Positions 44,460 through 53,528 of a DNA stretch of 64,000 bases are shown in pieces. Where the stretch lies: assembly GCA_041390905.1 (NCBI GenBank), contig JAWKPA010000013.1:62001-126000 (forward strand), written 5' to 3'. The translations under genes and the position numbers were made by a program. This DNA comes from JACKCD01 sp041390905 (GTDB lineage: Bacteria; Chloroflexota; Anaerolineae; Promineifilales; Promineifilaceae). Every line of letters starts with the position of its first letter. The stretch's first letter is position 1. The notes below the pieces were generated by a model, which was given only the letters and a program-made list of their open reading frames with translations, was not told where the DNA came from and ran no database searches.

Positions 44460-45974
44460 CTATTTGCGCCAGGCAGCAAGATTAAAGAATACGAGCAGGG
44501 GGATAATCTCTAAACGGCCGGCCAACATGCCAATGATCAAAACCATTTTTGCTAAAACGGGCAGGGCAATGACCTGGTCAACGGGAATAAAGCTGGGGCC
44601 AAAGACACCAATAGCGGTAAAAACGGTCGAGTAGGCATCGGCAATGGGCAGGTGGGGGGCAACCAGGGTGATGATGAGACCCCCCACAGCTAGATAAACC
44701 AGCCAGAGGAGCAGGATGAAAATGGATTGACGGAAGTTGCTGTCGGAAATCGGCCGGCCGTCAATGGTGGGCACATGCACGGTGTGGGGCGAAGAGCGGA
44801 GCAGCCGGATTTCGTGCGCCATGAACTTGCCCAAAATTCCCAGCCGGATCAGCTTGATTCCCCCGGCCGTTGACCCGGCACAGCCGCCAATGATCATCAG
44901 CAGCAGAAACAACTCCTTGGCCTCCAGCGGAAATGTCCCCGTCGCCGTAATCTCGTAACCCGTAGTGGAGACCAGCGAAGTCACTTCAAAAAAGCTGCGC
45001 AACAGCCAATCGGCCAAGCGACCGCCCAGCAGCGACCACGCATTCCACGCCGCCAGCAGGGTTGCACCCCCCACCACCAGCCACAGCAGCCGCATTTCCA
45101 GCCCATCCCACAGTGCCGCCAACTGCCCCTTACCCAGCCGATACAGCACATAAAAGTTGGTGCCGCCAGCCAGCATAAAAATAGACAGCACAAATTCGAT
45201 GGCGGGATAGAGGGGGTAAATATCGGGGCGGTTGCGGTAAAAGGCAATGCTTTCGTCATGGGGTGAGAAGCCGCCAGTGGCAACGGTAGTCATGGCGTGG
45301 GCAAAGCTGTCAAAAAGCGACATGCCCAAAAGGGTGGTCAAGATGGTTTGCAGCAGCGTCAGGACAACATAGATCTGAATAAAGCGAACGGCCGCTTTGG
45401 CAAAATTTAGCGACAGTCGCCCCGAACTAATCTTCACCCCCTCGGCGCTCAGCAGCGAGTTGGTGCTGCGCCCCTGCGCTCGCCCCACAATCAGCACAAT
45501 CAGCAGCACCCCCAGCCCGCCCAGCCACTGGATGAGGCTACGCCAGACGATGACCGAGGTGGGCATATTGTCCAACCCCGTCAACATGGTCGTTCCGGCT
45601 GTGGTAAAGCCGCTAATACTTTCCAGCAGCGCATCTACGGGAGGGGTGGCAAGCAGCAGCATAAACGGCATGGCACCGATGAGGCCGGTGGTGAGCCAAA
45701 CTGCCGTTGTTACCAGCAGCGATTCCGTTCCCGTCAGGCTCCACGTCACCTCCCCTAAACGCCAGCGCACCACCAGCCCAAACGCCAGACACCCCAACGC
45801 CGGGAGCAAATAGCTGCGCGTTTCCATCCAGGCTGGCACGCCTTGCGCTTCCCAGGCGGCAAACAGCAGCGGCAGCAGCAGTGCCAGCCCCAACACCAGA
45901 GCCACCGGAGCCTGATAGGCCAGCACCAGCAGCAGCCGTCGCCGCCACGGCGGTGTCCGCGCATTCATCATCAT
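44460..45974 (-). CDS. trkH: TrkH-family potassium uptake channel subunit
   Basis: A 504-residue integral membrane protein with four M1-P-M2 repeats typical of TrkH/KtrB. The pore-loop selectivity regions are recognisable as SGFTTAGTTML (first), ATGGFSPHDESI (second), SLVSTTGYEI (third) and TAIGVFGPSFIP (fourth), each with the conserved Gly. ATGATGATG at the start leaves a choice of three initiators. It follows the trkA gene with no intervening base. It needs the TrkA ring for gated K+ uptake. Confidence 0.93.
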   Translation of the reverse strand: MMMNARTPPWRRRLLLVLAYQAPVALVLGLALLLPLLFAAWEAQGVPAWMETRSYLLPALGCLAFGLVVRWRLGEVTWSLTGTESLLVTTAVWLTTGLIGAMPFMLLLATPPVDALLESISGFTTAGTTMLTGLDNMPTSVIVWRSLIQWLGGLGVLLIVLIVGRAQGRSTNSLLSAEGVKISSGRLSLNFAKAAVRFIQIYVVLTLLQTILTTLLGMSLFDSFAHAMTTVATGGFSPHDESIAFYRNRPDIYPLYPAIEFVLSIFMLAGGTNFYVLYRLGKGQLAALWDGLEMRLLWLVVGGATLLAAWNAWSLLGGRLADWLLRSFFEVTSLVSTTGYEITATGTFPLEAKELFLLLMIIGGCAGSTAGGIKLIRLGILGKFMAHEIRLLRSSPHTVHVPTIDGRPISDSNFRQSIFILLLWLVYLAVGGLIITLVAPHLPIADAYSTVFTAIGVFGPSFIPVDQVIALPVLAKMVLIIGMLAGRLEIIPLLVFFNLAAWRK

Positions 45975-46658
45975 CTACCAGCGCCGCCGGTTGTTGATGT
46001 AGGCACTGATTTGGTGGACATCTTCCGGCAGCCCCACCACAATCAAGTTGTCGCCTGCTTCTACAATTGGCTGCTCACGGGGCAAGTGCATTGCCTGATC
46101 CCGTGCCTTGATCAGCCCCAGCACCAACGCTTTGTTGGGGTACTCCCGATGCTCCCACACCGCGCTAATCGGCCGGCCGCCCAGCGGCGAATCGGCCACC
46201 ACATCCAGCGACGCAATTTCTATTTCCCCATTGCCCAGCTTCATCACCTGCTTGACGTGCGGGTCTTCAATGGCAATGATGATTTTGTTGAGCAAAAAAT
46301 CAAACTCGCTAAAAACATGGTCAATCCCGGCCAGCTCATAGGCCGAGGCGTAATGGGGCTGCCGCAGCCGCGCCATAATTTGCGGCACGGCAAACTGCCG
46401 CGCAAAAATCCCCACCATGATGTTTTTGATGTCTTTCTGGTGCAGTGCCACCACCACATCGGCTCGCTCAATCCCCGCTTCCTGCAAAACATTGATGTTG
46501 GTGGTCTCGCCGTTGATCACCAAACAGCCCAACTCAGCCGCAATCAGGTTGCAATACTCTTCTTCCGGGTCAAGGTAGGCCACTTCATGCCCACCCCGCA
46601 CCAGCGTTGCCGCCAGGTCTCGCCCCAACGGGTCTTCATTGATGATGAGAATATACAC
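45975..46658 (-). CDS. trkA: TrkA-family potassium uptake regulatory subunit
   Basis: A 227-residue RCK protein: an N-terminal NAD-binding Rossmann domain (MYILIINEDPLGRDLAATLV with an altered glycine motif, then EAGIERADVVVALHQKD) and a C-terminal TrkA-C domain (EIASLDVVADSPLGGRPISA to the end). The first motif reads NEDPLGRDLA rather than GxGxxG, so nucleotide preference may differ from E. coli TrkA. GGAGG with a 5-base gap supports GTG at 46658; a GTG two codons earlier is too close to the ribosome site. It directly abuts trkH and both would be regulated together. Confidence 0.9.
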   Translation of the reverse strand: MYILIINEDPLGRDLAATLVRGGHEVAYLDPEEEYCNLIAAELGCLVINGETTNINVLQEAGIERADVVVALHQKDIKNIMVGIFARQFAVPQIMARLRQPHYASAYELAGIDHVFSEFDFLLNKIIIAIEDPHVKQVMKLGNGEIEIASLDVVADSPLGGRPISAVWEHREYPNKALVLGLIKARDQAMHLPREQPIVEAGDNLIVVGLPEDVHQISAYINNRRRW

Positions 46659-46919
46659 AAACACCTCCTGGAATGGGATGCGGACGAACGCGGATCAATC
46701 TGTGGTATCTGCAAACTTTTTGATTGCCCCGCTTGATAATGTACCGCCGCTCATAAAATCTCCTTAATTGTGGGGGTTGCCAACAGCGTCGCCGATTATA
46801 ACAGCTTTACTAGCTCTTTATGAATGCGTTTTGGCATCGTGTGGCGAATGGGTTACGATCCACTGAAAACGGTGTGGACAAACGGCCGTTAATCACCCTG
46901 ACACACAGGACATTTCACC

Positions 46920-47969
46920 ATGAGCAACACGTTTCCCCAAATTGGGCAACCACTCAACAAAGCACAACTCGCCGCCTTTGCCAACCAGGCAATAGTGGGC
47001 ATCCAGCGCGAATTCCCCTATGCGCCGGGGCTGGTGGTGGCAAACGCCGACCCGCCACCGCTGCCGCGCCAACAGCACCCGGTTTTTTACGGCTGCTTTG
47101 ACTGGCATTCGGCGGTACACAGCCACTGGCTGCTGGTGCGGCTGCTGCGGTTGTATGGGGCAGAAACGGCCGTTTCCACCCCCATCCGCGATCTCCTCAA
47201 CCACCAGTTCACCGCCCCCAAACTCCAGGCCGAGGCCGACTATCTGGCCTCTCGCCCCGGCTTCGAGCGCATGTACGGCTGGGCGTGGGTCTTGCGCCTC
47301 GCCCTTGAACTGCACGGCTGGGACGACGCCGACGGGCGGCAGTGGGCGGCCAACATCCAGCCGCTGGCGCAAACCATTGTTAGCCACGTTCATGGCTACC
47401 TGCCGCGCCTCACCTGGCCCATTCGCTGCGGTTTCCACCCCGAATCCGCCTTCCCCCTCGGCCAAATTCTGGACTACGCCCGCACCGTTGGCGACAGGGC
47501 GTTGGCCGATCTGGTTGTTGCCACAAGCATGGCCTTTTATGCCGCTGACCAAAATTATCCGGCCGCCTACGAACCATCCGGCCACGACTTTTTCTCGGCC
47601 GGGCTAAATGAAGCCGACCTGATGCGGCGGGTGCTGCCGCCAGATGAGTTTGGCGATTGGTTGGGGCGATTTTTGCCGGGGCTTGCCAGTGGCGACTGCG
47701 GCCATTTGCTGACCCCGGTTGCGGTGTCGGATGTTCACGACGGGGCGTTGGTGCATTTGGCGGGGCTAAACCTGAGCCGCGCCTGGACGATGCACGCCAT
47801 CGCCCAGGCTCTGCCCGACCCCACGGATCCTCGCCGTGCTGTGCTGATAGCAGCGGCCGGCCGCCATGCCGAAGCTGGTCTGAGCTATGTGTTTAGCGGC
47901 GACTACATGGGCGACCACTGGCTGGCTTCTTTTGCCATTTACCTGCTGACCGAGGCAGGTTTACGGTAG
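46920..47969 (+). CDS. DUF2891 family protein
   Basis: A 349-residue soluble protein. HPVFYGCFDWHSAVHSHWLL (residues about 52-72) is the family's most conserved block, with His and Asp residues that could be catalytic, as in alpha/alpha-barrel glycoside-processing enzymes. FERMYGWAWVLRLALELHGW, YEPSGHDFFSAGLNEADLMR and GDYMGDHWLASFAIYLLTEA are further conserved elements. The activity of the family has not been established as far as I know. The gene stands alone with an AACGGCCGTT copy 30 bases before its start and one in the coding region. Confidence 0.85.
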   Translation: MSNTFPQIGQPLNKAQLAAFANQAIVGIQREFPYAPGLVVANADPPPLPRQQHPVFYGCFDWHSAVHSHWLLVRLLRLYGAETAVSTPIRDLLNHQFTAPKLQAEADYLASRPGFERMYGWAWVLRLALELHGWDDADGRQWAANIQPLAQTIVSHVHGYLPRLTWPIRCGFHPESAFPLGQILDYARTVGDRALADLVVATSMAFYAADQNYPAAYEPSGHDFFSAGLNEADLMRRVLPPDEFGDWLGRFLPGLASGDCGHLLTPVAVSDVHDGALVHLAGLNLSRAWTMHAIAQALPDPTDPRRAVLIAAAGRHAEAGLSYVFSGDYMGDHWLASFAIYLLTEAGLR

Positions 47970-48000
47970 TGGCTAACAAGAAAAGAGGCTTTGCACCAGC

Positions 48001-48038
48001 AAGAAGTTCAACTTCTCAGAAGAAGTTGAACTTCTAAA
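48001..48038. repeat. GAAGTTCAACTTC hairpin repeat
   Basis: AAGAAGTTCAACTTCTCAGA followed by AGAAGTTGAACTTCT and AAAT, the same unit as at 34517. It lies between two plus-strand genes. Confidence 0.85.
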
Positions 48039-48107
48039 TCGCTAAGTTAATCACGAGCGATTGCCAACCACCAGCCGTACAGGACGCGAATAAACGGGGA
48101 TAAATCA

Positions 48108-48854
48108 ATGAGTACAACCGCTTTATTTACCGAGGGACGAACATTTTTGGCCGAGCAGGGGCTAAATTTGCTGGCGGTGCTGGATTGCGCCGTGCTGCCG
48201 CCAGAGGTGCGTGCGCCGCTGCTGGCAAGCGGCGTGCCGCTGGCTGATTTTTCCCGCCTGCTGCTGCTTGGTCACGGGGGGCGGCGGCTGTGGGAGGCGG
48301 CACAAACGGCCGTTTCTTCCACCATCCCCGACCCCATTGACACCTTTAGCTGGGAAAAAACGGCCGTTTTTCTCCGTGACTACCTCGGCAACCCACCCCA
48401 CTTTCGCCTTTACCCCGGCACCGATTACCCCGTGCCGCTGGGCCGGCTGGGCGAATTGGCCGGGTGGAGCCAGCCGTCGCCGCTGGGGATTGGCATTAGC
48501 CCGGCATATGGGCTGTGGTTTGCCTACAGAACGGCCGTTTTGCTAGACGCACCTTTGCCCGTCACCACTGCGGAGTACGGCCAGCAGCCGTGTGAAAGCT
48601 GCGAAGCAAAGCCGTGTGTGAGAGGGTGTCCGGTAACGGCCGTTTATCCCACCGCCCCCCTCAACTTCCCCGTTTGCGCCCACCACCGCCTTGCCCCCGC
48701 TTCCCCCTGCGCCGACCAATGTTTGGCGCGGCTGGCCTGCCCCATTGCCCCCCAACACCGCTACAGCCGCGAGCAAATCAGCTACCATTACCGCCACTCG
48801 CTGCCCAGCCTGCGCCGCTACTTCCCGGATGCGGGAAAATGGGACGCTGATTGA
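48108..48854 (+). CDS. Small Fe-S protein related to epoxyqueuosine-reductase-like ferredoxins
   Basis: A 248-residue protein. The C-terminal third has cysteines arranged CESCEAKPCVRGCPVTAV (C-x2-C-x4-C-x3-C), a [4Fe-4S] site, followed by three more cysteine clusters (FPVCAHH, SPCADQCLARLACP) that could hold a second cluster or metal. The N-terminal part resembles the cobalamin-binding half of QueG-type reductases only in general layout (LGIGISPAYGLWFAYRTAVL). It is shorter than QueG (about 350-380 residues), so assignment is only to the wider family. Four AACGGCCGTT copies in 750 bases make it the densest gene for that motif; all encode TAV. Confidence 0.7.
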   Translation: MSTTALFTEGRTFLAEQGLNLLAVLDCAVLPPEVRAPLLASGVPLADFSRLLLLGHGGRRLWEAAQTAVSSTIPDPIDTFSWEKTAVFLRDYLGNPPHFRLYPGTDYPVPLGRLGELAGWSQPSPLGIGISPAYGLWFAYRTAVLLDAPLPVTTAEYGQQPCESCEAKPCVRGCPVTAVYPTAPLNFPVCAHHRLAPASPCADQCLARLACPIAPQHRYSREQISYHYRHSLPSLRRYFPDAGKWDAD

Positions 48855-48897
48855 CCTGATTTTCCTGATTGAGGAAAATGGGATGCGGCAGGTTATT

Positions 48898-49803
48898 TCA
48901 TCCCAGCAAATCAGCCAGTGCTGGTTCAATAGTTGGATAGACAAAGGTAAAGCCCGCCTCTTGCAATTTGCCGGCCGAAACGCGCTGCCCGTCCAGCAAA
49001 ATGGTGGACATTTCGCCAAAGAGCAGTTTGAGGGCAAAGGCGGGGGCGGGCATAAAAGACGGCCGTTTTAAAACGCTGCCCATCACCTTGCCAAACGCTC
49101 GGTTGCGAACCGGTTCGGGTGCCACCAGGTTATAGGCACCGCTGGTTGCGGGGTGTTCCAGCAAAAAATGCAGGGCGCGAACCAAATCATCCAGATGAAT
49201 CCAGGAGAGCCACTGCTGGCCGCTGCCCACGGGGCCACCGGCAAACAGGCGAAACGGCAGCGCCATTTGCGGCAATGCCCCGCCCGCCATGCTCAGCACC
49301 ACGCCAATGCGCCCCACCACGCGCCGTACCCCCATGCCTTCAGCAGCAGCCGTGGCTGGCTCCCACGCCTGGGTGACGCGGGCGGGAAAGTCGCTGCCGA
49401 TGGGGGCGGCTTCGGTTAAAAACTGGTCGCCGCTGCTGCCATAGTAGCCAACGGCCGAAGCCTGGAAGAGGAATTCTGGTTTTTGACTGGCCTGGGCAAT
49501 GGCCTCAACAACGGCTTTGCCGGCGTTGACGCGGCTGTTGACAATTTCGCGCTTGCGCTCTTCTGTCCAGCGGCCACCGGCAATGCTGGAGCCAGCCAGG
49601 TTAAAAATGGCTTTGGCTCCAGCGGCGAGGTGGCCCCAATTAACGGCCGTTTTGCCATCCCATTGCACCAACTGCACCCCCGCCGGTGCGGTAGCGCGGT
49701 TGGGGCTTCGCGTCAGCGTCACGACTTCATATCCCTTTTCCACCAGGTAAGTTGACAAAGCAGTACCAACCAGGCCGGTACCGCCGGTAATAATCACACG
49801 CAT
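48898..49803 (-). CDS. TIGR01777-family NAD-dependent epimerase (SDR39U1-like)
   Basis: A 301-residue atypical SDR: MRVIITGGTGLVGTALSTYL at the N-terminus, FNLAGSSIAGGRWTEERKRE (the family's GG/R-W-T signature), QASAVGYYGSSGDQFLTE and the C-terminal DUF1731 segment RPSFMPAPAFALKLLFGEMS with LLDGQRV. The role of the family is not settled; it is linked to cell division in cyanobacteria and to unknown reductive steps elsewhere. GGGAG lies upstream of the ATG. Confidence 0.92.
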   Translation of the reverse strand: MRVIITGGTGLVGTALSTYLVEKGYEVVTLTRSPNRATAPAGVQLVQWDGKTAVNWGHLAAGAKAIFNLAGSSIAGGRWTEERKREIVNSRVNAGKAVVEAIAQASQKPEFLFQASAVGYYGSSGDQFLTEAAPIGSDFPARVTQAWEPATAAAEGMGVRRVVGRIGVVLSMAGGALPQMALPFRLFAGGPVGSGQQWLSWIHLDDLVRALHFLLEHPATSGAYNLVAPEPVRNRAFGKVMGSVLKRPSFMPAPAFALKLLFGEMSTILLDGQRVSAGKLQEAGFTFVYPTIEPALADLLG

Positions 49804-49826
49804 ATGCTTTTTCTCCCGTCAATCAA

Positions 49827-51206
49827 TCAGGAATTTTTGGTTTCGATGCTAGCGATGACCTTTTCTAGCCAAAACAGCACCGGCGCACCGGTGACATCAT
49901 GCAGATGTTTTTGAGCTGCATCACGGTAAATTTGCAGATAACGGTGCAGTTGGTCAACAGGCAATTTGTAATTTACCAGTAGCCCTTCAATCCACGCAAT
50001 ATCGCTGCCCAGGAACTCCACGTTGCCCAGCATCAGGGCGGCTTTAATGTTTTGCCCAAGATAGATATTGGCTTCGCTGATGTTGTTAATGGGTATGTTA
50101 TTTACGCCAATTGCGTCCCAAATGGAGGTCTCGATGAGGCCAAGCCGCCGCTGAAAATGCGCCAAAGTTTCGCTGTATGCTTCGGTGGGGCGTTTGATAC
50201 GCGGCAGGGGAGGACGGTTGGTTAACAGTTGTTCAACCACTTTGGGTACATGGTCAATCTGGGTGCCTAAAAAGTAGCCCGGAATATATTCACGCAGCTT
50301 GGGAATGCTGTTGAATACCAGCCCGCCGTAGGCCAGGGGGATGCCGCGAACTTGCAGCATGTAGGCCAATTGTTGCAGGTGGGCGGCTGTGTGCAGCAGT
50401 TGGGCGGAGAAGATGACCAGATGGGGTTTGGTGGTGTTGATGGTGTTTTCTAGCTGCTCAATGGGTACGTTGGCACCCAGGTAGACGACTTCCCACCCCT
50501 GGCGGCGCAGTAGCAGGGTGAGGAGCAAGGCGCTAAAGGTATGGTCATCTTTGGGGGCGCAACCGACCAGCAAACGGCCGTTTCTGGTCGGTGATGGTGT
50601 GGCCGCCAACAGCGCATCCAGCCGGCGCAGTGCCAGTGCCGAGGCGAAATGCTCCTTCTGCACCGATATGACCCCTTGGTACCATTGCTCGCCAATTTGC
50701 GCCAACCCTTTTTGCAGCACTTCCAGACACACAATTTCGGGCTGGTACAACGCAAACGCTTGATTGAGAATCGTCTCTGCCAACTGCTCGTCAAAATCCA
50801 GGCATGCTTGCACCCAGGCGTGGCGCAGCTCATGAATGGTTGACCCAATTTCGGCCGGCGTAGGTAGCGTTGTGAAGGTTGCGGCCGGCTCCGAGGTAAA
50901 CAAATCCACCGTTTCCAGAAGCGGATCTTTGCCCTCTGCAACAAGAGCCTCCCATGTACCAACAGCACGGCTAATGCTAAGGCCATCTTCCTGCCGCGCC
51001 ACAAGCCATTTCAAGGTGTCAATGTCGCGGCGTGTGTAGAGCCGATGCCCGCCATCGGTGCGCTGCGGCTGCGGTAGCCCATAGCGTCGCTCCCAAGCCC
51101 GCAAGGTGTCAGGCTTTAGCCCCGTTTCTTGTACCACAGCTTTGAGGTTGAAAGTAGGTTGTATGTAGATGCCATTGCCGTTTTTTTCGTTTTCTTGCTT
51201 TGTCAT
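49827..51206 (-). CDS. MerR-type regulator with cobalamin-binding domains (CarH/LitR-like)
   Basis: A 459-residue protein. Residues 18-85 are a MerR winged helix (VVQETGLKPDTLRAWERRYG, then DGGHRLYTRRDIDTLKW). Residues 125-205 are the helical B12-capping bundle, with the photoreceptor motif W-x9-EH exact at Trp175, Glu185-His186. Residues 210-310 are the Rossmann B12 domain, with DDHTFSALLL (His222) in the place of the lower-ligand motif. CarH proteins bind adenosylcobalamin, repress promoters in the dark and dissociate in light. The residue after Trp175 is Tyr, whereas T. thermophilus CarH has His132 there. A C-terminal extension of about 150 residues is not found in CarH. A promoter is predicted just upstream. 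Confidence 0.85.
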   Translation of the reverse strand: MTKQENEKNGNGIYIQPTFNLKAVVQETGLKPDTLRAWERRYGLPQPQRTDGGHRLYTRRDIDTLKWLVARQEDGLSISRAVGTWEALVAEGKDPLLETVDLFTSEPAATFTTLPTPAEIGSTIHELRHAWVQACLDFDEQLAETILNQAFALYQPEIVCLEVLQKGLAQIGEQWYQGVISVQKEHFASALALRRLDALLAATPSPTRNGRLLVGCAPKDDHTFSALLLTLLLRRQGWEVVYLGANVPIEQLENTINTTKPHLVIFSAQLLHTAAHLQQLAYMLQVRGIPLAYGGLVFNSIPKLREYIPGYFLGTQIDHVPKVVEQLLTNRPPLPRIKRPTEAYSETLAHFQRRLGLIETSIWDAIGVNNIPINNISEANIYLGQNIKAALMLGNVEFLGSDIAWIEGLLVNYKLPVDQLHRYLQIYRDAAQKHLHDVTGAPVLFWLEKVIASIETKNS

Positions 51207-51261
51207 TTGTCAGCCTGCTTGGTCTTAATCTGTTCTATTGCCCGATTAGGACGATGCTGAC

Positions 51262-51290
51262 ATTATAACCCCGTGTTAAGGTTTTGTCCA
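51262..51290 (-). promoter_or_regulatory. Promoter of the MerR-cobalamin regulator
   Basis: On the minus strand, TGGACA (51290-51285), 17-bp spacer, TATAAT (51267-51262), about 55 bases before the start codon. Confidence 0.65.
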
Positions 51291-51455
51291 TATTTTGATC
51301 AAAGTAGACAGGAGGTGTCTCCCTGTGTCAATACTGCGGACGGTCACAAACTGGCATTTTGTTAATTGGCTACAAGTGGCAAGTCTTGTTTGCCGACCAG
51401 ACTTGTTACTTGCTACCTGCAAGCAAGAAAATGTATCTTTATAATCTTGATGAGT

Positions 51456-52775
51456 TTATTTGGTTGGCTGCAAATAGATGATGGTGTCGGGGCGGAAGGC
51501 GGCCCAGGAGAACCAGAAATGGTTGCCGTGGACGATGGGCGTGAGGCGTTTGCCAGCCAGCGGCCCAGCCACCGCTTGCCCTAAAATATTCCATTGGCTG
51601 CCGGTTTCAGCGTCTAGGATTTGTTTCCCTTGCCGGGTAAACGTCAATTTTTGCCCGTTAAGAATAGGGTTAAACACACCCGTTGCGCCTACATCGGCTC
51701 CTTCGGCAATGGCGACCGCACCGAGGGCGGAATTGGTGCCGCTGCTGTGAAAGACAACGAGATTGATCTCGCCCTGGCGGTCGTTGATGACCCCGGCTTC
51801 GGCCAGCACGGTGAGCGGGTAGGCTACGTCAATACTAACTTCTTCCAAGCTAACGGTGACAACGCGCTCAACGGCCGATAAACGGCCGTCTACTGCCCCC
51901 GTAAACAAAAATGGGCTTGCGTTTTGCGCCACGTCATCATACCCCACATACGGGTTTTCACCATAGCGGCGGCTAAAGCCGGTGTCGCGGGACAAAATAC
52001 GGCCGTTGGGGTAGGCGGCGCGAAAATCAGCAAAGCTGACGATTTGTGAGGGCAGAAAGGCGAGCCGTTCTCCCGCCAGTTCACCCACAATGGCCTCGCC
52101 TGTGAACTGCTGCCATAACCCTTCTGTGGTGCGGTCATACATAATCAGGTCAGAGTTTCGCAGCAGCCCGGAGGTGCCAAATTCGTATACGTTGCCGTTA
52201 AACCGGCGGTCAAAGACGATGGCGGAGTTGCACAGGGGGCAAAAGGTGACGATGACCGGCACGTTGCCAACGGTGTCGTTGACAATTTCATGCCAGGTAA
52301 GGATTTGCAGCGGATAGGCGCGGGCATCATTGTCAATTTCGAGGGCAATGACGGGTTCGTTGTCGGCCAGCCAGTCGGCGGCTTCGGCGGCGGTGATGAA
52401 TTGGGGCGCGTCAATGGATGGGATGCCGTCACGGGGGGGGCCGCCGGACAGGATTTCGTTGTAGGCGATGGTGTGGCGGGTCCAGTCGGTGTTCCAGCCT
52501 TCGGTGAGGCTTTGGAACTGTGTGGAGCGGTCGTCGTGGGTGAATAGCTGGATGGTGCGGCCGTCGCTGGTGGTGATGGTCATGCTGTCTGTCTCCTGGG
52601 TAGGGGAAACGGCCGTTTCTGTTGCCTCCACAATGGGTGTGGGAGAAACGGCCGTTTTTGCTACGGTTGGGCTTCCTCCCACAATAGCTGCATCTGGTTC
52701 ATTCGCCTGCGTACAGGCTGCCAGCAGTAGAAGCAGCCCTACAAGTTGACAGGTCACTTTTCGCTTTTTGCTCAT
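51456..52775 (-). CDS. DUF3179 domain lipoprotein
   Basis: A 439-residue protein. Lipobox LLLAAC (Cys21) is followed by a linker (residues 22-65) with TAVSPT twice, then the DUF3179 domain: FITAAEAADWLADNEPVIAL, QILTWHEIVNDTVGNVPVIV, TFCPLCNSAIVFDRR with a CxxC pair, FGTSGLLRNSDLIMYDR and YGENPYVGYDD. Function of the family is unknown; the CPLCN motif and an exposed lipid anchor suggest a redox or metal role outside the membrane. GGGAGG lies eight bases before the ATG. Both linker TAV motifs come from AACGGCCGTT copies 40 bases apart. Confidence 0.88.
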   Translation of the reverse strand: MSKKRKVTCQLVGLLLLLAACTQANEPDAAIVGGSPTVAKTAVSPTPIVEATETAVSPTQETDSMTITTSDGRTIQLFTHDDRSTQFQSLTEGWNTDWTRHTIAYNEILSGGPPRDGIPSIDAPQFITAAEAADWLADNEPVIALEIDNDARAYPLQILTWHEIVNDTVGNVPVIVTFCPLCNSAIVFDRRFNGNVYEFGTSGLLRNSDLIMYDRTTEGLWQQFTGEAIVGELAGERLAFLPSQIVSFADFRAAYPNGRILSRDTGFSRRYGENPYVGYDDVAQNASPFLFTGAVDGRLSAVERVVTVSLEEVSIDVAYPLTVLAEAGVINDRQGEINLVVFHSSGTNSALGAVAIAEGADVGATGVFNPILNGQKLTFTRQGKQILDAETGSQWNILGQAVAGPLAGKRLTPIVHGNHFWFSWAAFRPDTIIYLQPTK

Positions 52776-53027
52776 CTATTTTACCTCCCGGAATCACATG
52801 CCTCATTCCATTATGCCGCAACTTACGCCACAAGAACGTGAGGAAGGTCACGAAACGGGGTTTTATTGGTGACCCACCAGACCTGCAATGAGCAACCCTT
52901 ATGAACATAATCAGGCTGCTGTGAGTTTTTTAACGACTTTTTGTCAGTTTCGGGCATGTCAGTTGTTGTAAACTATTTTGCAAATGAGCATCGGTCGTGT
53001 TGATAGCAGGAGGGAAAGGAGTTTGAT

Positions 53028-53132
53028 ATGTTTTTTATGGTTGAACTGTCTACGCTGGTGATTGTAGTTCTCATCGCCATTATTATCGGAATGGTGATCG
53101 GTATCTCCATAAGCCGGCCGTCTATGCGTTAG
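53028..53132 (+). CDS. 34-residue single-pass membrane protein
   Basis: AAGGAG sits seven bases before an ATG that opens a 35-codon frame: a short polar start (MFFMVELST), a 20-residue hydrophobic segment (LVIVVLIAIIIGMVIGISIS) and a basic tail (RPSMR). The composition and ribosome site support a real small membrane protein. No family was recognised. It is followed 102 bases later by a second one of similar design. Confidence 0.6.
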   Translation: MFFMVELSTLVIVVLIAIIIGMVIGISISRPSMR

Positions 53133-53234
53133 GGTGTACATGGGTCGTTTTGTCTGTGGAGGTGAAAAACGGCCGTTTTCTGTCTGTCTGCATAGCCTGC
53201 CCCAAGCAGGTGTCGCACGAAGGGTAAAAGCATC

Positions 53235-53354
53235 ATGATTACAATTTCTGTTGGTTGGCTCATCGTTATCGTCGTTTGTGCCTTCCTCGCTGGGTTAATC
53301 GCACCATTGCTGCTTCTCCTGCAGCTAATCTGGAAAGCATCTGTCAAAAAATAA
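53235..53354 (+). CDS. 39-residue single-pass membrane protein
   Basis: A 40-codon frame (MITISVGWLIVIVVCAFLAG then LIAPLLLLLQLIWKASVKK) with a hydrophobic core and a basic C-terminus. GAAGGG lies about ten bases upstream. A strong terminator follows 29 bases after the stop, which supports it being the last gene of a short transcript with the 34-residue protein. Confidence 0.55.
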   Translation: MITISVGWLIVIVVCAFLAGLIAPLLLLLQLIWKASVKK

Positions 53355-53383
53355 CTTTATCGGTACAACAAGTAGCGGGATAA

Positions 53384-53420
53384 AAAAGCGGTGGCTGTCG
53401 TGAATGCAGCCACCGCTTTT
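53384..53420 (+). terminator. Terminator hairpin after the two small membrane protein genes
   Basis: AAAAGCGGTGGCTG (53384-53397) and CAGCCACCGCTTTT (53407-53420) form a 14-bp perfect stem with a 9-nt loop; the A and T tracts make it bidirectional. Confidence 0.85.
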
Positions 53421-53528
53421 GTCATTTTCACGTCATCCCCATATCGTTTTTTTGTGAGAGATCTGCCTGTTCTCTATGCTATACTTTTATGCAAAAGAAA
53501 TTATTAATACTTATCATCAGGATGTCAT

